DNA of 64,000 nt from Leptospira sanjuanensis (GTDB lineage: Bacteria > Spirochaetota > Leptospiria > Leptospirales > Leptospiraceae). Location: NCBI RefSeq assembly GCF_022267375.1, contig NZ_JAIZBH010000003.1, positions 1 to 64,000 on the forward strand. Direction: 5' to 3'. A program made the position numbers and the translations under genes. Position 1 is the first letter of the stretch, and every line of letters starts with the position of its first letter. Below the pieces are notes generated by a model that saw only the letters and a list, made by a program, of their open reading frames with translations, had not been told where the DNA came from and made no database searches. This document shows positions 33,845 through 42,964 of this stretch, one piece after another.

Positions 33845-34586
33845 ATCGGGTTCTGCTGTTTCGCAAACTTACATCGAATTTCACTTTATCGGGAAAAAGA
33901 AAGGCCGGTTTTGTTCTAAAGATCGATTTTGTCTGAACGATTCTTACCCGAATTTCAAAACCCCAGAAAGGCTCGGCGAAATCGGTGGTTGTTAAATTTG
34001 GCTCAGTATCTTCCGGAAGAAATACGGACGTTCCGGGATAAAGGATCGGAAGATCGTTTGCAAGCAGTAGAGTTGTTGCAAGGGAGGAGTCGTAAAGGAA
34101 CTGATTTATTTTTCTTCCTGCGTTTCCGGTTACAAATCCGGTTATGATTACGTCAGATTCGCAATTGAATTGAAGTTGTTGGATTTGTTTTTGTCTTGAG
34201 AATGAATCAAGAAAGGCTTTCGAAGAAAGTCTTTTTGAATCCGGAAGTTCCGCGATTTTCTCCAAATGCTGTATAAACGTTTCAGAATTTTTGAAGTGAT
34301 GTTCATTCAGACCTAAGAATTGAGTGTGTTTTTCGGTCGCGCACTCGACACCAATTTTAGGAAATTTGGTATTCGGACCTTTAGACGAAACTCCTTCTTG
34401 ATAAAGCGGGTGTCCGTGTGAGATCGGAACGTTTAAGTTTCTTTCTTCGATTCCGGTTAAAGGAAGGTAATTCCTAAAATACTCGACCACTACGTCTTCC
34501 GGTGGAGCTGGATAAGTGAAAAGAATCGCTCCATTATCGCGTCCGTCTTGACGTCTTTGTTCCTCTTCACGAATTGAAATGTCCAT
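33789..34586 (-). CDS. Phage tail/neck protein, unknown
   Basis: A 265-aa protein with a Pro-rich start (ILFTYPAPPEDVVVEYFRNYLPLTGIEERNLNVPISHG) and a beta-rich C-terminus (FWGFEIRVRIVQTKSIFRTKPAFLFPDKVKFDVSLRN). It lies directly upstream of the sheath gene, where tail terminator or head-tail joining proteins are usual. No family is recognised. Confidence 0.5.
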   Translation of the reverse strand: MDISIREEEQRRQDGRDNGAILFTYPAPPEDVVVEYFRNYLPLTGIEERNLNVPISHGHPLYQEGVSSKGPNTKFPKIGVECATEKHTQFLGLNEHHFKNSETFIQHLEKIAELPDSKRLSSKAFLDSFSRQKQIQQLQFNCESDVIITGFVTGNAGRKINQFLYDSSLATTLLLANDLPILYPGTSVFLPEDTEPNLTTTDFAEPFWGFEIRVRIVQTKSIFRTKPAFLFPDKVKFDVSLRNSRTRFENNFGFKDLSLGSRTKP

Positions 34587-34614
34587 TGAAAACAGACACT
34601 TTCAAATATTTAGA

Positions 34615-34622
34615 AATCGGAA
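34615..34622 (-). promoter_or_regulatory. Degenerate CCGAT box upstream of the 34.6-kb gene
   Basis: TCCGATTT on the minus strand, 28 nt upstream of the start at 34586, in the gap before the plus-strand lipoprotein. Confidence 0.35.
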
Positions 34623-34677
34623 AAGAGGGAAGTTTAGTGAATTGCCAAAATGGACATTATCTCATTTTATTATCTAT

Positions 34678-35691
34678 ATGAAATTTAAAATTTTTCTCAA
34701 GTTCACGAGTTTACTCATTTCCATTTTCCTTATCATTGAATGTAAACATCCTACCACCGAAATGAACCGTGGAATCATTATCGATATAAATGGGATTTCG
34801 TTATTAGAAGAACCGAATAGAGACTCAAAGGAAATAAGAAAAATCCTAATTGGGAATTATGTTAAAATTTTGGAAGAACAACCAAAAGAGTCTCGCGAAT
34901 CTTGGATAAAAATTGAGAAAGATTCACAGATTGGTTGGATTTTGGTAAATCCTTATAATTTTAAAAAAACAAAATCTTTATTGAACGACCTATTCGTTTC
35001 TAATTTAGAGGGAGCTAATATTTTTGAATCTCCATTTCATAAATCGAAAGTGATTGGAGTTCTTCCCTACGGGAAAAAAATTACCTTTGATGCAGAAGGA
35101 TTTCAATCTGAACGAGATGGATATTTTTATAATCATGTAAAAGTCGACACCGTTCAAGGGTTTGTCCAAGAAAATGATTTTACAACAGTTCATTATTCGA
35201 AAGAAGAAATTCAAAAAGCCCCTTTCGTCGGAATGACATATTTACACGAGATTCCTAACTGCAAAACGGAAATCGGTACACTCATGCAAATCAAAGGAGA
35301 GCCATACGAAGATAACTACACCATAGATCAGATTCGTTGTAATCAAAAGCTTTATATTATTTTCAATGAGACTTTGAGACATGTAACAAACAATCCAGAA
35401 AATTACATTTTGAATGTAATAGAAGCACACAAATACCCTATGGGAAACGGAAAAGGGTTTGCAATCGATCAATTTGGACCCGACGGTATGATCTGTTATG
35501 CAAATGAAAGGATTTTACAAGTCTCCTATGTAGACTTAAAGAAGGGCGTTCCCGAAGATGACAACAAGGGAAATATAATTTATAAAAATGTGATTATAAA
35601 ATCATGGATTTTTGATAAGAATACGAATTCCCTAATTGAAAAAACTTTTCCTTCATCTAAGTGTGTAACTTTGAAAGACCCTATAGATTAA
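34678..35691 (+). CDS. Plus-strand SH3-type lipoprotein (moron, exclusion candidate)
   Basis: The start is set at ATG 34678, since the longer frame from 34579 has no signal peptide. The signal and lipobox MKFKIFLKFTSLLISIFLIIEC (Cys22) predict a surface or periplasmic lipoprotein of 337 aa. Two SH3-type segments follow: SLLEEPNRDSKEIRKILIGNYVKILEE ... GWILV and NIFESPFHKSKVIGVLPYGKKITF ... GFVQE. It is inserted antisense among minus-strand tail genes. Prophage lipoproteins often block superinfection at the envelope, and that is the inference here. Confidence 0.6.
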   Translation: MKFKIFLKFTSLLISIFLIIECKHPTTEMNRGIIIDINGISLLEEPNRDSKEIRKILIGNYVKILEEQPKESRESWIKIEKDSQIGWILVNPYNFKKTKSLLNDLFVSNLEGANIFESPFHKSKVIGVLPYGKKITFDAEGFQSERDGYFYNHVKVDTVQGFVQENDFTTVHYSKEEIQKAPFVGMTYLHEIPNCKTEIGTLMQIKGEPYEDNYTIDQIRCNQKLYIIFNETLRHVTNNPENYILNVIEAHKYPMGNGKGFAIDQFGPDGMICYANERILQVSYVDLKKGVPEDDNKGNIIYKNVIIKSWIFDKNTNSLIEKTFPSSKCVTLKDPID

Positions 35692-35701
35692 ATAATATTT
35701 C

Positions 35702-36445
35702 CTAACGTTTCTTTTTACTAAGTAGTTCCCGAATCAAATCCTTTGTATCAGCGGCAACCGCGCTTTTGAATTGTTTTGATTTAAAGGCGCGTTCAACGTC
35801 TTCTTTGACTCCAGAGAATACTTTTTGAGCCTGAATCACTGGTTGAAAAAAATCTCGACTGAAATTGTTTACTACAACGAATTTTACGAATGATCTTTGA
35901 ACGTTTCCGTTCTTGTATACCTGTTCTCTTGCAAAAACGTTTCCCTTACCGGTCATTCCGGGATCTCTTCGATACTTGTATTTGTTTCGGGTAACCATTT
36001 GACCATGTGCATTTGCTTCTTTGTAAGTTCCGGTCTTTATTAAAACCGAATTGATTTCGTTGTGTTGCGGAGAAACGGGAGTCCCGTTTTCGTTTTTAAA
36101 AATTGGAACGATAACATAAGGACCGTGTGGTCCCATTCTCGCACGACTCCCACCGAGTAACGCCGGACGCATATCGTAACGACCTCTTCCATTTTCAATG
36201 ACTTTCATATAATTGTATTTTCCCTTGTTTGGATGAATGACACGAAAACCACCCGGAACTTTTTTTAGAAGAATTCCCCCTCCCCCTCCTGCACGATTCG
36301 ACATAGCCATTCTACCCCACCACGAAGGTTTTGCCGATAAAACGTTATGAGACCAGGAGTCTTTTGCCGCGACCGCGATTCTTTCTATAAGTCCTTGAGT
36401 GCGAGGAAACTTTCCCTTTTTGTAAAGTGTTTCGAGTGAAGTCAT
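35702..36445 (-). CDS. Phage virion morphogenesis protein, unknown
   Basis: The start is set at ATG 36445 (MTSLETLYKKGKFPRTQ), directly after a terminator-like hairpin. The frame to 36466 would begin inside the hairpin. It is a 247-aa basic protein with a Gly-rich loop (SNRAGGGGGILLKKVPGG) and a charged helical C-terminus. Its place after the major capsid gene fits a head completion or neck protein. Confidence 0.5.
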   Translation of the reverse strand: MTSLETLYKKGKFPRTQGLIERIAVAAKDSWSHNVLSAKPSWWGRMAMSNRAGGGGGILLKKVPGGFRVIHPNKGKYNYMKVIENGRGRYDMRPALLGGSRARMGPHGPYVIVPIFKNENGTPVSPQHNEINSVLIKTGTYKEANAHGQMVTRNKYKYRRDPGMTGKGNVFAREQVYKNGNVQRSFVKFVVVNNFSRDFFQPVIQAQKVFSGVKEDVERAFKSKQFKSAVAADTKDLIRELLSKKKR

Positions 36446-36469
36446 AAAAAAAAGGGGTGTTTCCACCCC
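36446..36469 (-). terminator. Rho-independent terminator after the capsid gene
   Basis: On the minus strand GGGGTG, loop GAAA, CACCCC, then eight T. It starts 26 bp after the major capsid stop and its T-run ends next to the ATG of the next gene. It may allow high capsid expression with lower downstream readthrough. Confidence 0.8.
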
Positions 36470-36494
36470 AAGAGTTAGTTTTTTCGATTTTTAT

Positions 36495-37946
36495 TTAGAG
36501 TCTTACAGGAACGTTTGTGAATAGCCTGAATTTTTCCGGTGCCAAGATTTGAAGGACATTGTATGCCTCGACAATCCCATACCTCGCGCGGAAATTTCCT
36601 CCCGCTCCATACGGAAAAAGTGTTTTGGTATACGGAAGCAGTTCGGAAAGGACGAGGGTTCTTGTCGAATCGCTGGAAGATTTCGAATTGAAATCACCCA
36701 TAATCATAATAGTCGTACCGGGAAGAGTCTCGTTAAGATCCTGAATGATTGTTGTCGCACCGAGAAGGTTTCGGCTAACTTCGGTCATATACAGAATTAA
36801 GTTTGAATCAGGTGCGGTTTCGCGAAAGATCACATAGCGCGTTTCGGGAACTCCACCGTTTCCCGGTGTGATTGTAAGTTCTGCCGCCCCTAGATTCGGA
36901 ATAGAAACGTTTACTTCGTTACATGCAGAAGAATAGTGTCTAAGAGTTCCGGCACACACTCTGTATTTGTAATCACCGACATAACTTCCCGTAAAAAGGG
37001 AACCAGGAACATTATTGACTGGATCGATCGTTAAAATGGGAGTTGGAGGAGCTTCGGTATCGCTTGTCGCGCCCTCGACCCAATCCCCTGCTTGGTTTCT
37101 TCGCATAGGAACGCCCCACTCGTGGCGATCCATCCAAATATCGTCATCAAAAGCGATTATATTATCTTTGGAATTGGAGTCTGCGATTCCATAGACGATG
37201 TTTGACATCGTTGTTTGGTTAGGTGAATGGCTGGAGTTTTGTAAAACAACACCGCTTCCTAACCGGTCGAAATTCTGATCGTACAACGCCTTGGTCGCCG
37301 GGTGCATTTTTGCGTAATTGACCTGACCGAATGCTTTCGTTCTAATTTTTGAAGAGTAATATTTGATTTGATCGATTGAAGGTAGAGAACCACGGCAATC
37401 GTGAAAATACTCTTTACCGAGTGCAGAAACTTGGGTCGCAAATCCGTCTTGTTCGTTTTGGTTTAGTTTTTTCTTTCCAAACCAAATTTTACGCATTTGA
37501 TTTTCCATAGAACGGCGAAGAGCGGAATTCGATTGGATCAATTCCGGATCTTGCGAATTCGTGACCGTATCCACGACTTTGTTAAAAGAAAATCCTTCCG
37601 CGCTGTAGCTCACTTCGTTGTAAAGACGTTCGAGTTGTGCATCACGAAAAGTCGGTTCGTCGGATTGACCGATATTAGATGTATGATACCACGCACCACC
37701 GTGACTTTTATACCGGTTGTATTCAGCAAGTGTTTGAGTGATCGAGCGTCTTGGTACTTCTTTTAGAAACTTGAAATCTTTATCTGTAGAAACAAGAGCA
37801 ACCTCAACTTTGTCAAGTAGCTGCATGGAGAGGGTCGCACCAGAAGAATTGAAGTCGATGAAAGGGCTTGCTCCGTTATTAGCGGTGTTTGCCTGAAAAC
37901 TTTTTTGAATTTCAATGAGTTGGTCGAGTGAATAAGGTCCAAGCAT
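36495..37946 (-). CDS. Major capsid protein with inserted Ig/FN3-like domain
   Basis: A 483-aa protein. Residues 1-295 and 413-483 resemble an HK97-type coat protein in length and layout. Between them, residues about 296-412 form an insertion with an Ig/fibronectin-like repeat pattern (APPTPILTIDPVNNVP, GDYKYRVCAG, RYVIFRETAPDSNLILYMTEVS). Such insertions usually stand out on the capsid surface. It follows the scaffold gene (one-base overlap) and is closed by a strong terminator. Confidence 0.75.
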   Translation of the reverse strand: MLGPYSLDQLIEIQKSFQANTANNGASPFIDFNSSGATLSMQLLDKVEVALVSTDKDFKFLKEVPRRSITQTLAEYNRYKSHGGAWYHTSNIGQSDEPTFRDAQLERLYNEVSYSAEGFSFNKVVDTVTNSQDPELIQSNSALRRSMENQMRKIWFGKKKLNQNEQDGFATQVSALGKEYFHDCRGSLPSIDQIKYYSSKIRTKAFGQVNYAKMHPATKALYDQNFDRLGSGVVLQNSSHSPNQTTMSNIVYGIADSNSKDNIIAFDDDIWMDRHEWGVPMRRNQAGDWVEGATSDTEAPPTPILTIDPVNNVPGSLFTGSYVGDYKYRVCAGTLRHYSSACNEVNVSIPNLGAAELTITPGNGGVPETRYVIFRETAPDSNLILYMTEVSRNLLGATTIIQDLNETLPGTTIMIMGDFNSKSSSDSTRTLVLSELLPYTKTLFPYGAGGNFRARYGIVEAYNVLQILAPEKFRLFTNVPVRL

Positions 37947-38710
37947 TATTTCAATACCTCTCTTTGTTCATTTACAAACTTGGAAGCGCGTTCCGACAGG
38001 CTGTACGTGGATTGAAAGTATGCCATGTCTTCTAACTGGCATTTTCCTTGTTCCATTCCTTTGATGATTAAATCCCCGACTTTGTCCCTGTCTTGGGGAG
38101 CTACCTGACTGGTGCCTGATTGAACTGGATTTGATTTTTGAACCTGGGTCGTTACAGGTGTTTTTTCGGTTCCCGGTTTTAATGCGAGTTGTCCAAGTTC
38201 GGACTTTAGAGTTTGGAAATCTTTTTTGATTTTTGCCGTATCTTCGGCTCTGTCTAAAAGATGCTCGATCGCTGCGGCAAGTGTCTCTTGACCTGCTTTT
38301 AGGATTTCTAATGTGGATTGAATTTCAGAAATCGTTTTTGATTTCTCGATCTCTTTCTCTTCCTCTTTTTTGGCTTTTTCTTTTTTCTTTTTTTCCTCTT
38401 CTTCTTTCTCTTCTTCATTTTCAGCCGATCCGAATTCCGATTTAGATACATCCGTATTGGATGTATCTTCGAAATACGCATCGATTACATCGTTTGCGAA
38501 GGTTTTCGCATCTTCCTCCCCTACTCCTTGAGCCATTGCCCAATCTTTAACGTTTTCCGATTCCGGTTTTACGGCTCCCTGATCGAGAAGGGTCGTAACC
38601 TTGGATGCAAGATTTTGAAGATCGGGAGAATCTACACTTGCCCCACTTGATTTTTGAATGTGATTGTTTTTTATGCGTTCCGTCAAACGTGCGATAGCGT
38701 CCGTGAGCAT
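37946..38710 (-). CDS. Capsid scaffolding protein
   Basis: A 254-aa, highly charged protein with a long acidic/basic helix (ENEEEKEEEEKKKKEKAKKEEEKEIEK, about 100-126) and Gln/Thr/Pro-rich linker, typical of scaffolds. It overlaps the protease gene by 28 bp upstream and meets the capsid gene by one base. It would be removed by the upstream protease during maturation. Confidence 0.65.
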   Translation of the reverse strand: MLTDAIARLTERIKNNHIQKSSGASVDSPDLQNLASKVTTLLDQGAVKPESENVKDWAMAQGVGEEDAKTFANDVIDAYFEDTSNTDVSKSEFGSAENEEEKEEEEKKKKEKAKKEEEKEIEKSKTISEIQSTLEILKAGQETLAAAIEHLLDRAEDTAKIKKDFQTLKSELGQLALKPGTEKTPVTTQVQKSNPVQSGTSQVAPQDRDKVGDLIIKGMEQGKCQLEDMAYFQSTYSLSERASKFVNEQREVLK

Positions 38711-39627
38711 TCTGTATCCTCGTTTAATTTTAAAAAGAGGAGGTCGGACAAAGACTCAAGATCATCGCCTTCGATATAATATTCGTTAGCGAGGATACTT
38801 TTAACCCAGGAAGACCTTAACTCTTGTTCTAAGTTTTTAATACGATTTTCAAAATCGGAAAAGATTAGATTGATATAACGATCGTGAATTGCCGGGTCGG
38901 ATTGAATGAGTTTGGTTAAAAAGGCAATCGTCCTTTCAATTTTAACGAAACGATCAAATTCAGGTTCTTCAAGGATCTCAAGATCCGATTGCATACTACT
39001 CGACATACTTTTTTCAATGTCTTTTAAAAAAACCGCACCCTTTAGAAGTTGCACCGAAGTGTCGGGATTGATCACTTCGGCGAGAGGAGCGATCGCACAT
39101 TTTTTAAGGAAAAGTTTTCGAATCGTTTTTCCGTTAAAGTCCTGTGGACGCGCTCGACCGGACACAGACGCACCCCAACCGTTAAAACCGGCTTGGAGTC
39201 CTTTTCTGATTTCTTCCGCGAATTTGTTTCCCGGAAAAAGTCTTCCTTGAATATAAAGTCCCTCGTCTTTGATTCCTAAATGTTGCGGAAAATCGTCGCG
39301 TAGTCCTATTTGTTCGGGTGAGCCGATAATTGCTTCGGTTTTTGATTTTTCTAAATCGACGAGTAATGAACCGGTAAGTTTTCCTTCTCTCTTTAAGGTT
39401 GAGATTTCTTTCTCGATATAGTCAGTTAGATGGTTGTAGTCAAAATATCCCTGTTCGCAAAAATCCTTTCTCATTTCCTGATCCGCATACGCGGATTTAA
39501 GAATGGTTTCCCCTTGTCTGTCTTCGCGTTCGGTCGAGGCTTTAACGAGAATTTTGATCGCCCCTGTGCGATCTTCGGGGGTAGCTTTTAGGATTTGAAA
39601 AGGGTGAAGAAAAACAGTATCGGCCAT
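38683..39627 (-). CDS. Prohead maturation protease
   Basis: A 314-aa protein of the phage prohead/XkdF-like type: AIKILVKASTEREDRQGETILKSAY (about 23-47), LGIKDEGLYIQGRLFPGNKFAEEIRKGLQAGFNGWGASVSGRA (about 117-159), and KKCAIAPLAEVINPDTSVQLLKG (about 175-197), the usual beta-strand core ahead of Ser/His-type sites. It overlaps the scaffold gene, as usual for cleaved scaffolds. The catalytic residues were not assigned. Confidence 0.65.
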   Translation of the reverse strand: MADTVFLHPFQILKATPEDRTGAIKILVKASTEREDRQGETILKSAYADQEMRKDFCEQGYFDYNHLTDYIEKEISTLKREGKLTGSLLVDLEKSKTEAIIGSPEQIGLRDDFPQHLGIKDEGLYIQGRLFPGNKFAEEIRKGLQAGFNGWGASVSGRARPQDFNGKTIRKLFLKKCAIAPLAEVINPDTSVQLLKGAVFLKDIEKSMSSSMQSDLEILEEPEFDRFVKIERTIAFLTKLIQSDPAIHDRYINLIFSDFENRIKNLEQELRSSWVKSILANEYYIEGDDLESLSDLLFLKLNEDTECSRTLSHV

Positions 39628-39668
39628 ACAAAGCCGTATATTGCAAAACTACCTATATCGTTGAGAGC

Positions 39669-39693
39669 AACGGAAGAAAAAAGAAAGGACTGT
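39669..39693. repeat. 25-bp motif, copy 1
   Basis: AACGGAAGAAAAAAGAAAGG, then ACTGT. It matches 62416-62440 at 23 of 25 positions. It lies in the gap 42 bp upstream (minus direction) of the prohead protease start. Confidence 0.45.
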
Positions 39694-39699
39694 TAAGGT

Positions 39700-40089
39700 T
39701 TAAGCCTCCGAGTAGAGAAGAAATATTGTGAATCTTCCTTTCGTACAAGTATTCGGATTCCAGTAGGCACGACCTTGCGTAGTCGATGAGTTTTGTTCAA
39801 AGACAGAAGATACAAAAATTCCGGTTTCTAAAAAGTCGATTCCCAAAGAATCAAACCAACCTGATGGATTTGTCGTATTTCCGATTGTTAAAGAGGGATT
39901 TCCGTCGAACGGTACATCGATTTTCAAAAAAACTTCCAATACGATTGAATTGAGAGGAAGCAAATCGCCCACGTTATACGTTCCAAGCGGACATGAAAAA
40001 TCAATCTCCGTTTTCGAAATGAAAAGATTCTTAATTCTATTTTCCGACGCGATTTCATCGTTAGAAAATGGACCGAAAAAAGTTGACAT
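39700..40089 (-). CDS. Small phage protein, possible head or tail accessory
   Basis: A 129-aa, beta-rich protein (LFISKTEIDFSCPLGTYNVGDLLPLNSIVLEVFLKIDVPFDG, FTIFLLYSEA). It starts ATG 40089, 5 bp after the methylase-fusion stop, and ends in front of the protease block. Composition suggests a virion decoration or spike-like protein, without a recognised family. Confidence 0.5.
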   Translation of the reverse strand: MSTFFGPFSNDEIASENRIKNLFISKTEIDFSCPLGTYNVGDLLPLNSIVLEVFLKIDVPFDGNPSLTIGNTTNPSGWFDSLGIDFLETGIFVSSVFEQNSSTTQGRAYWNPNTCTKGRFTIFLLYSEA

Positions 40090-40094
40090 CTTAC

Positions 40095-42413
40095 TTATTT
40101 CTCAATCATTACAAGTCTTGTAGAAACACCCGTTTGAACAAATGAACCTGGACCTTTAAAAGATCCATCTGGAAGTTTTTCAGAATATCCTCCCTCGTCG
40201 TCTAACCATTCTCGAAAATTTTTGGCTTTGTTATCGGATCGAAAAAACGGTCCCTCCGACATGACGGCAACGAGTTTACCACCGGGTTTAAGGAGAGAAT
40301 ACGCGTGTCTTACGTGATCTATATCCTGACCTTTTTCAAAAGGCGGGTTCATTAGAATTCGATCATATTGTTTGCCTGAAAATTCAAGAAAATCCCAATC
40401 GACTAAGGTGTGACCTTTTAAATTTAGAATTTCACGGAGTGTCCCGTTTTTTTCAATCGTATCGACATTGTATTTTTTCTTATCAAGTAAATCTGCAATA
40501 TCTCCTTTTCCCGCTGACGGTTCTAAAACATCCATTCCCGGTTTGATGTCTGCTAAATCGATCATTTGAGTTATGATTTTTTTAGGAGTCGGGAAAAAGC
40601 CTGGATGTTTGGACCCGATTAAATTGTGTTCCAGTTTTTTTATTTTAATCTGTTCTTCACTCGGTTCCCCTTCTGAATATTCTTTGTAGAGTCGATAGAA
40701 TTGATTTACCGCCTCTTGTACTTCGCCGGTGGTTTTAAATCCTAATTTTAGTAAGTTATGACTGTTTGAACTCCAATGCCCGTAGACTTTTCCTTTAAAA
40801 TACAATTCGTATTTTTTTCCATCGATCGTAACTGTTGATTTACATTTTTCAGTCGCAGGTTTTGCGTATACGTTCTCATTTATTTTATGAATCAGTTCAG
40901 AAACTCTTCTGTATTTTTCAATTTCATTTAAATCGGTCGATTCGATCCATTCTTCTCCTGGTTTTGGATCTACTATGTTTTTCCTTGCAAACTCCATATC
41001 CTCTTTTGAAATGAGTCCCGCTTTGTGCGCCAATTCGATATTGTGTCCGTATATAGACCCATTGCTTCGTATGATCAGATCATTCTTTTTAGAAAATAAT
41101 CCAAAGGTATTGAATCTATGAATCTGGACTGTTATGGGTTTGTCCTCTTGATTTTCAGATTCTTTATCTTGATACTTAAAATAACTTCCCTTAGAAAGAA
41201 TGGTTTCGACGTCCGCTTTTGACCGGATCGTTTTCAAATTTTCCGGTAAAACACCTATTTCGATTTCCTTTGCCATTCCTTTAAGGACGGCTTGAACTTT
41301 TCTTAAAGATTTCGCATCTTCTTGCATTGCCCAGGCAATTCCCGCGCGTCTTCTTGTAGGATTCTGTTTTGAAATCGGAGGATTTTCTTTGTGTTCGATT
41401 TGTGCGGTCATGTTACTTGCAAGATTTCTAAATTTTGTAGCAAGAACCGTTCTTTTTAAAGGATTTGTATCATCGATTTTTTTAGCTTCAATTTTCGAGT
41501 TATACGTAAGTAAGGATTCGGAGATATAGTTCTTTAAAACTTTTAAAACGATTGAAGGTTCTTTAACGGGGATTTTGGAAAGGGTGTCTGTAATTAGAGA
41601 AGCGTTTACAGGTGGGATTAAATTTTTTGCGAGTGAATCGCGGATTTTCTCTAAGAATTCCGAGTCCTTTGGAGAAAGCGGAATTTCTTCGAATTCTTTA
41701 ACAATTTTTACTAAAGAATTTGATTGTATCTCTTTTACGTTATACGAATTTACGTCGTGTTTGCCTTCGGCGTTTTTGTTTCCAAGCAACGCTTCGGAAC
41801 GTCTCTTCGATTCTTTAACGGTGCTCGATACAATGGCGCGAGTAATTTGATTCGAAACTTCACTCGAAATGGAAACGTATCTGTAAGAAAGATTTAGAAG
41901 AGTATTTATACTCTCAATTCCTTTCGATCTTTCAAAATACTCATTTGCCTTCTCTCCACCGTCTTCCGCTAAAAGTTTTTCAAAGACCCCATTTCTAAAA
42001 TCTGATACGTTTTTTATTTTTTCAGGTATGAATACAGGTTTTTTATTTTGAATTTTTTCAGATACGAGCGATTGGATGGAACGAATCGATTCAGGTTGTG
42101 AAGGTCTTTTATTTTTAAAAGATTCTTCCTGAAAAAGTAAAGGCTGGTTGTCCTTATTATTTTCAAAATCGTGTAATGGATTTTCTAAAGCTCCTTGTTT
42201 TCGTTCGATTAGTTTTCTTTTTTGATTTTTTACCGCTGCTTGTAGGTTTTTTGAAAATGGTGCACGGATTCGTTTCCACGCCCCGTCTTCGCCGCTCGGC
42301 TTGACTTTTTTCCATATCGATCCGTCGGAACGATAAGAAGGATGGCCGATTGGCAATCCATGGCTTTTTAGAATTTTTAGGGTGTTTAAAACGGATTCTC
42401 GAACAACGGACAT
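40095..42413 (-). CDS. Large phage protein with C-terminal DNA methyltransferase
   Basis: A 772-aa protein. The N-terminal ~600 residues are charged and helical with no recognised domain, starting LKSHGLPIGHPSYRSDGSIWKKV. The C-terminal ~150 residues are a class I methyltransferase: HPGFFPTPKKIITQMI, GMDVLEPSAGKGDIADLL (SAM motif), DRILMNPPFEKG (motif IV, N6-adenine type), GGKLVAVMSEG. Fusion of a methylase to a big unknown part is unusual. It could modify phage DNA, possibly packaged with the virion. Confidence 0.65.
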   Translation of the reverse strand: MSVVRESVLNTLKILKSHGLPIGHPSYRSDGSIWKKVKPSGEDGAWKRIRAPFSKNLQAAVKNQKRKLIERKQGALENPLHDFENNKDNQPLLFQEESFKNKRPSQPESIRSIQSLVSEKIQNKKPVFIPEKIKNVSDFRNGVFEKLLAEDGGEKANEYFERSKGIESINTLLNLSYRYVSISSEVSNQITRAIVSSTVKESKRRSEALLGNKNAEGKHDVNSYNVKEIQSNSLVKIVKEFEEIPLSPKDSEFLEKIRDSLAKNLIPPVNASLITDTLSKIPVKEPSIVLKVLKNYISESLLTYNSKIEAKKIDDTNPLKRTVLATKFRNLASNMTAQIEHKENPPISKQNPTRRRAGIAWAMQEDAKSLRKVQAVLKGMAKEIEIGVLPENLKTIRSKADVETILSKGSYFKYQDKESENQEDKPITVQIHRFNTFGLFSKKNDLIIRSNGSIYGHNIELAHKAGLISKEDMEFARKNIVDPKPGEEWIESTDLNEIEKYRRVSELIHKINENVYAKPATEKCKSTVTIDGKKYELYFKGKVYGHWSSNSHNLLKLGFKTTGEVQEAVNQFYRLYKEYSEGEPSEEQIKIKKLEHNLIGSKHPGFFPTPKKIITQMIDLADIKPGMDVLEPSAGKGDIADLLDKKKYNVDTIEKNGTLREILNLKGHTLVDWDFLEFSGKQYDRILMNPPFEKGQDIDHVRHAYSLLKPGGKLVAVMSEGPFFRSDNKAKNFREWLDDEGGYSEKLPDGSFKGPGSFVQTGVSTRLVMIEK

Positions 42414-42441
42414 TCAAAAAAAGAATGTCCGCTATTTTACC

Positions 42442-42449
42442 GTATCGGG
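42442..42449 (-). promoter_or_regulatory. CCGATAC box upstream of the methylase fusion gene
   Basis: CCCGATAC on the minus strand, 28 nt upstream of ATG 42413. Confidence 0.5.
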
Positions 42450-42456
42450 AAGAGAA

Positions 42457-42798
42457 TTATCCGGCGAGTTTGATTTTCGGCCGTATTGATCTCATAGGAG
42501 TATAGAAGAAGGTTTTTGCACACTCGCCGCAGGTTTGTCTTGAATAGCATCGAATCCAGGATTCAAATCCGTTATATCCTTGTACAAGGCCAAATTCTCG
42601 ATATTTTTGATTCGAATAATCAAGATCGCAAAGGGTAACGCCCTCTTTCAGTTCTCCGTTTTTTCCCATCGTGCGCGAATAGTGAAAACTAGGTTCACCC
42701 TGGATCTTTACAACGCTAAAGATCTGTTCATTATCGTCTCTTTGTTCGCGCTTCTGAATCTCTTTTTTTATACTAGATTCTAAATGTCTTTTTTTCAT
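42457..42798 (-). CDS. Small Cys-containing phage protein
   Basis: A 113-aa protein with a basic helical start (KKRHLESSIKKEIQKREQRDD) and a C-terminal CYSRQTCGECAKTFFY segment with a CxxC pair, possibly metal-binding. It starts ATG 42798 behind AGAGGTAAG. It sits between the methylase fusion gene and a gene of different composition. Function is unknown. Confidence 0.5.
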   Translation of the reverse strand: MKKRHLESSIKKEIQKREQRDDNEQIFSVVKIQGEPSFHYSRTMGKNGELKEGVTLCDLDYSNQKYREFGLVQGYNGFESWIRCYSRQTCGECAKTFFYTPMRSIRPKIKLAG

Positions 42799-42964
42799 TT
42801 CTTACCTCTCGTCCATATTCTGAAAGGGAGGACTCACATCTAATTTTTCAGCGGAAAGATATTAGAGTTTACTAATTTGTCTACTTCATTTTAATATTTC
42901 GTATATTTGGTTATGTCTTTAAAAAGTATTCATATTCTATGATTCATTTCTGAAAGTTATAATT

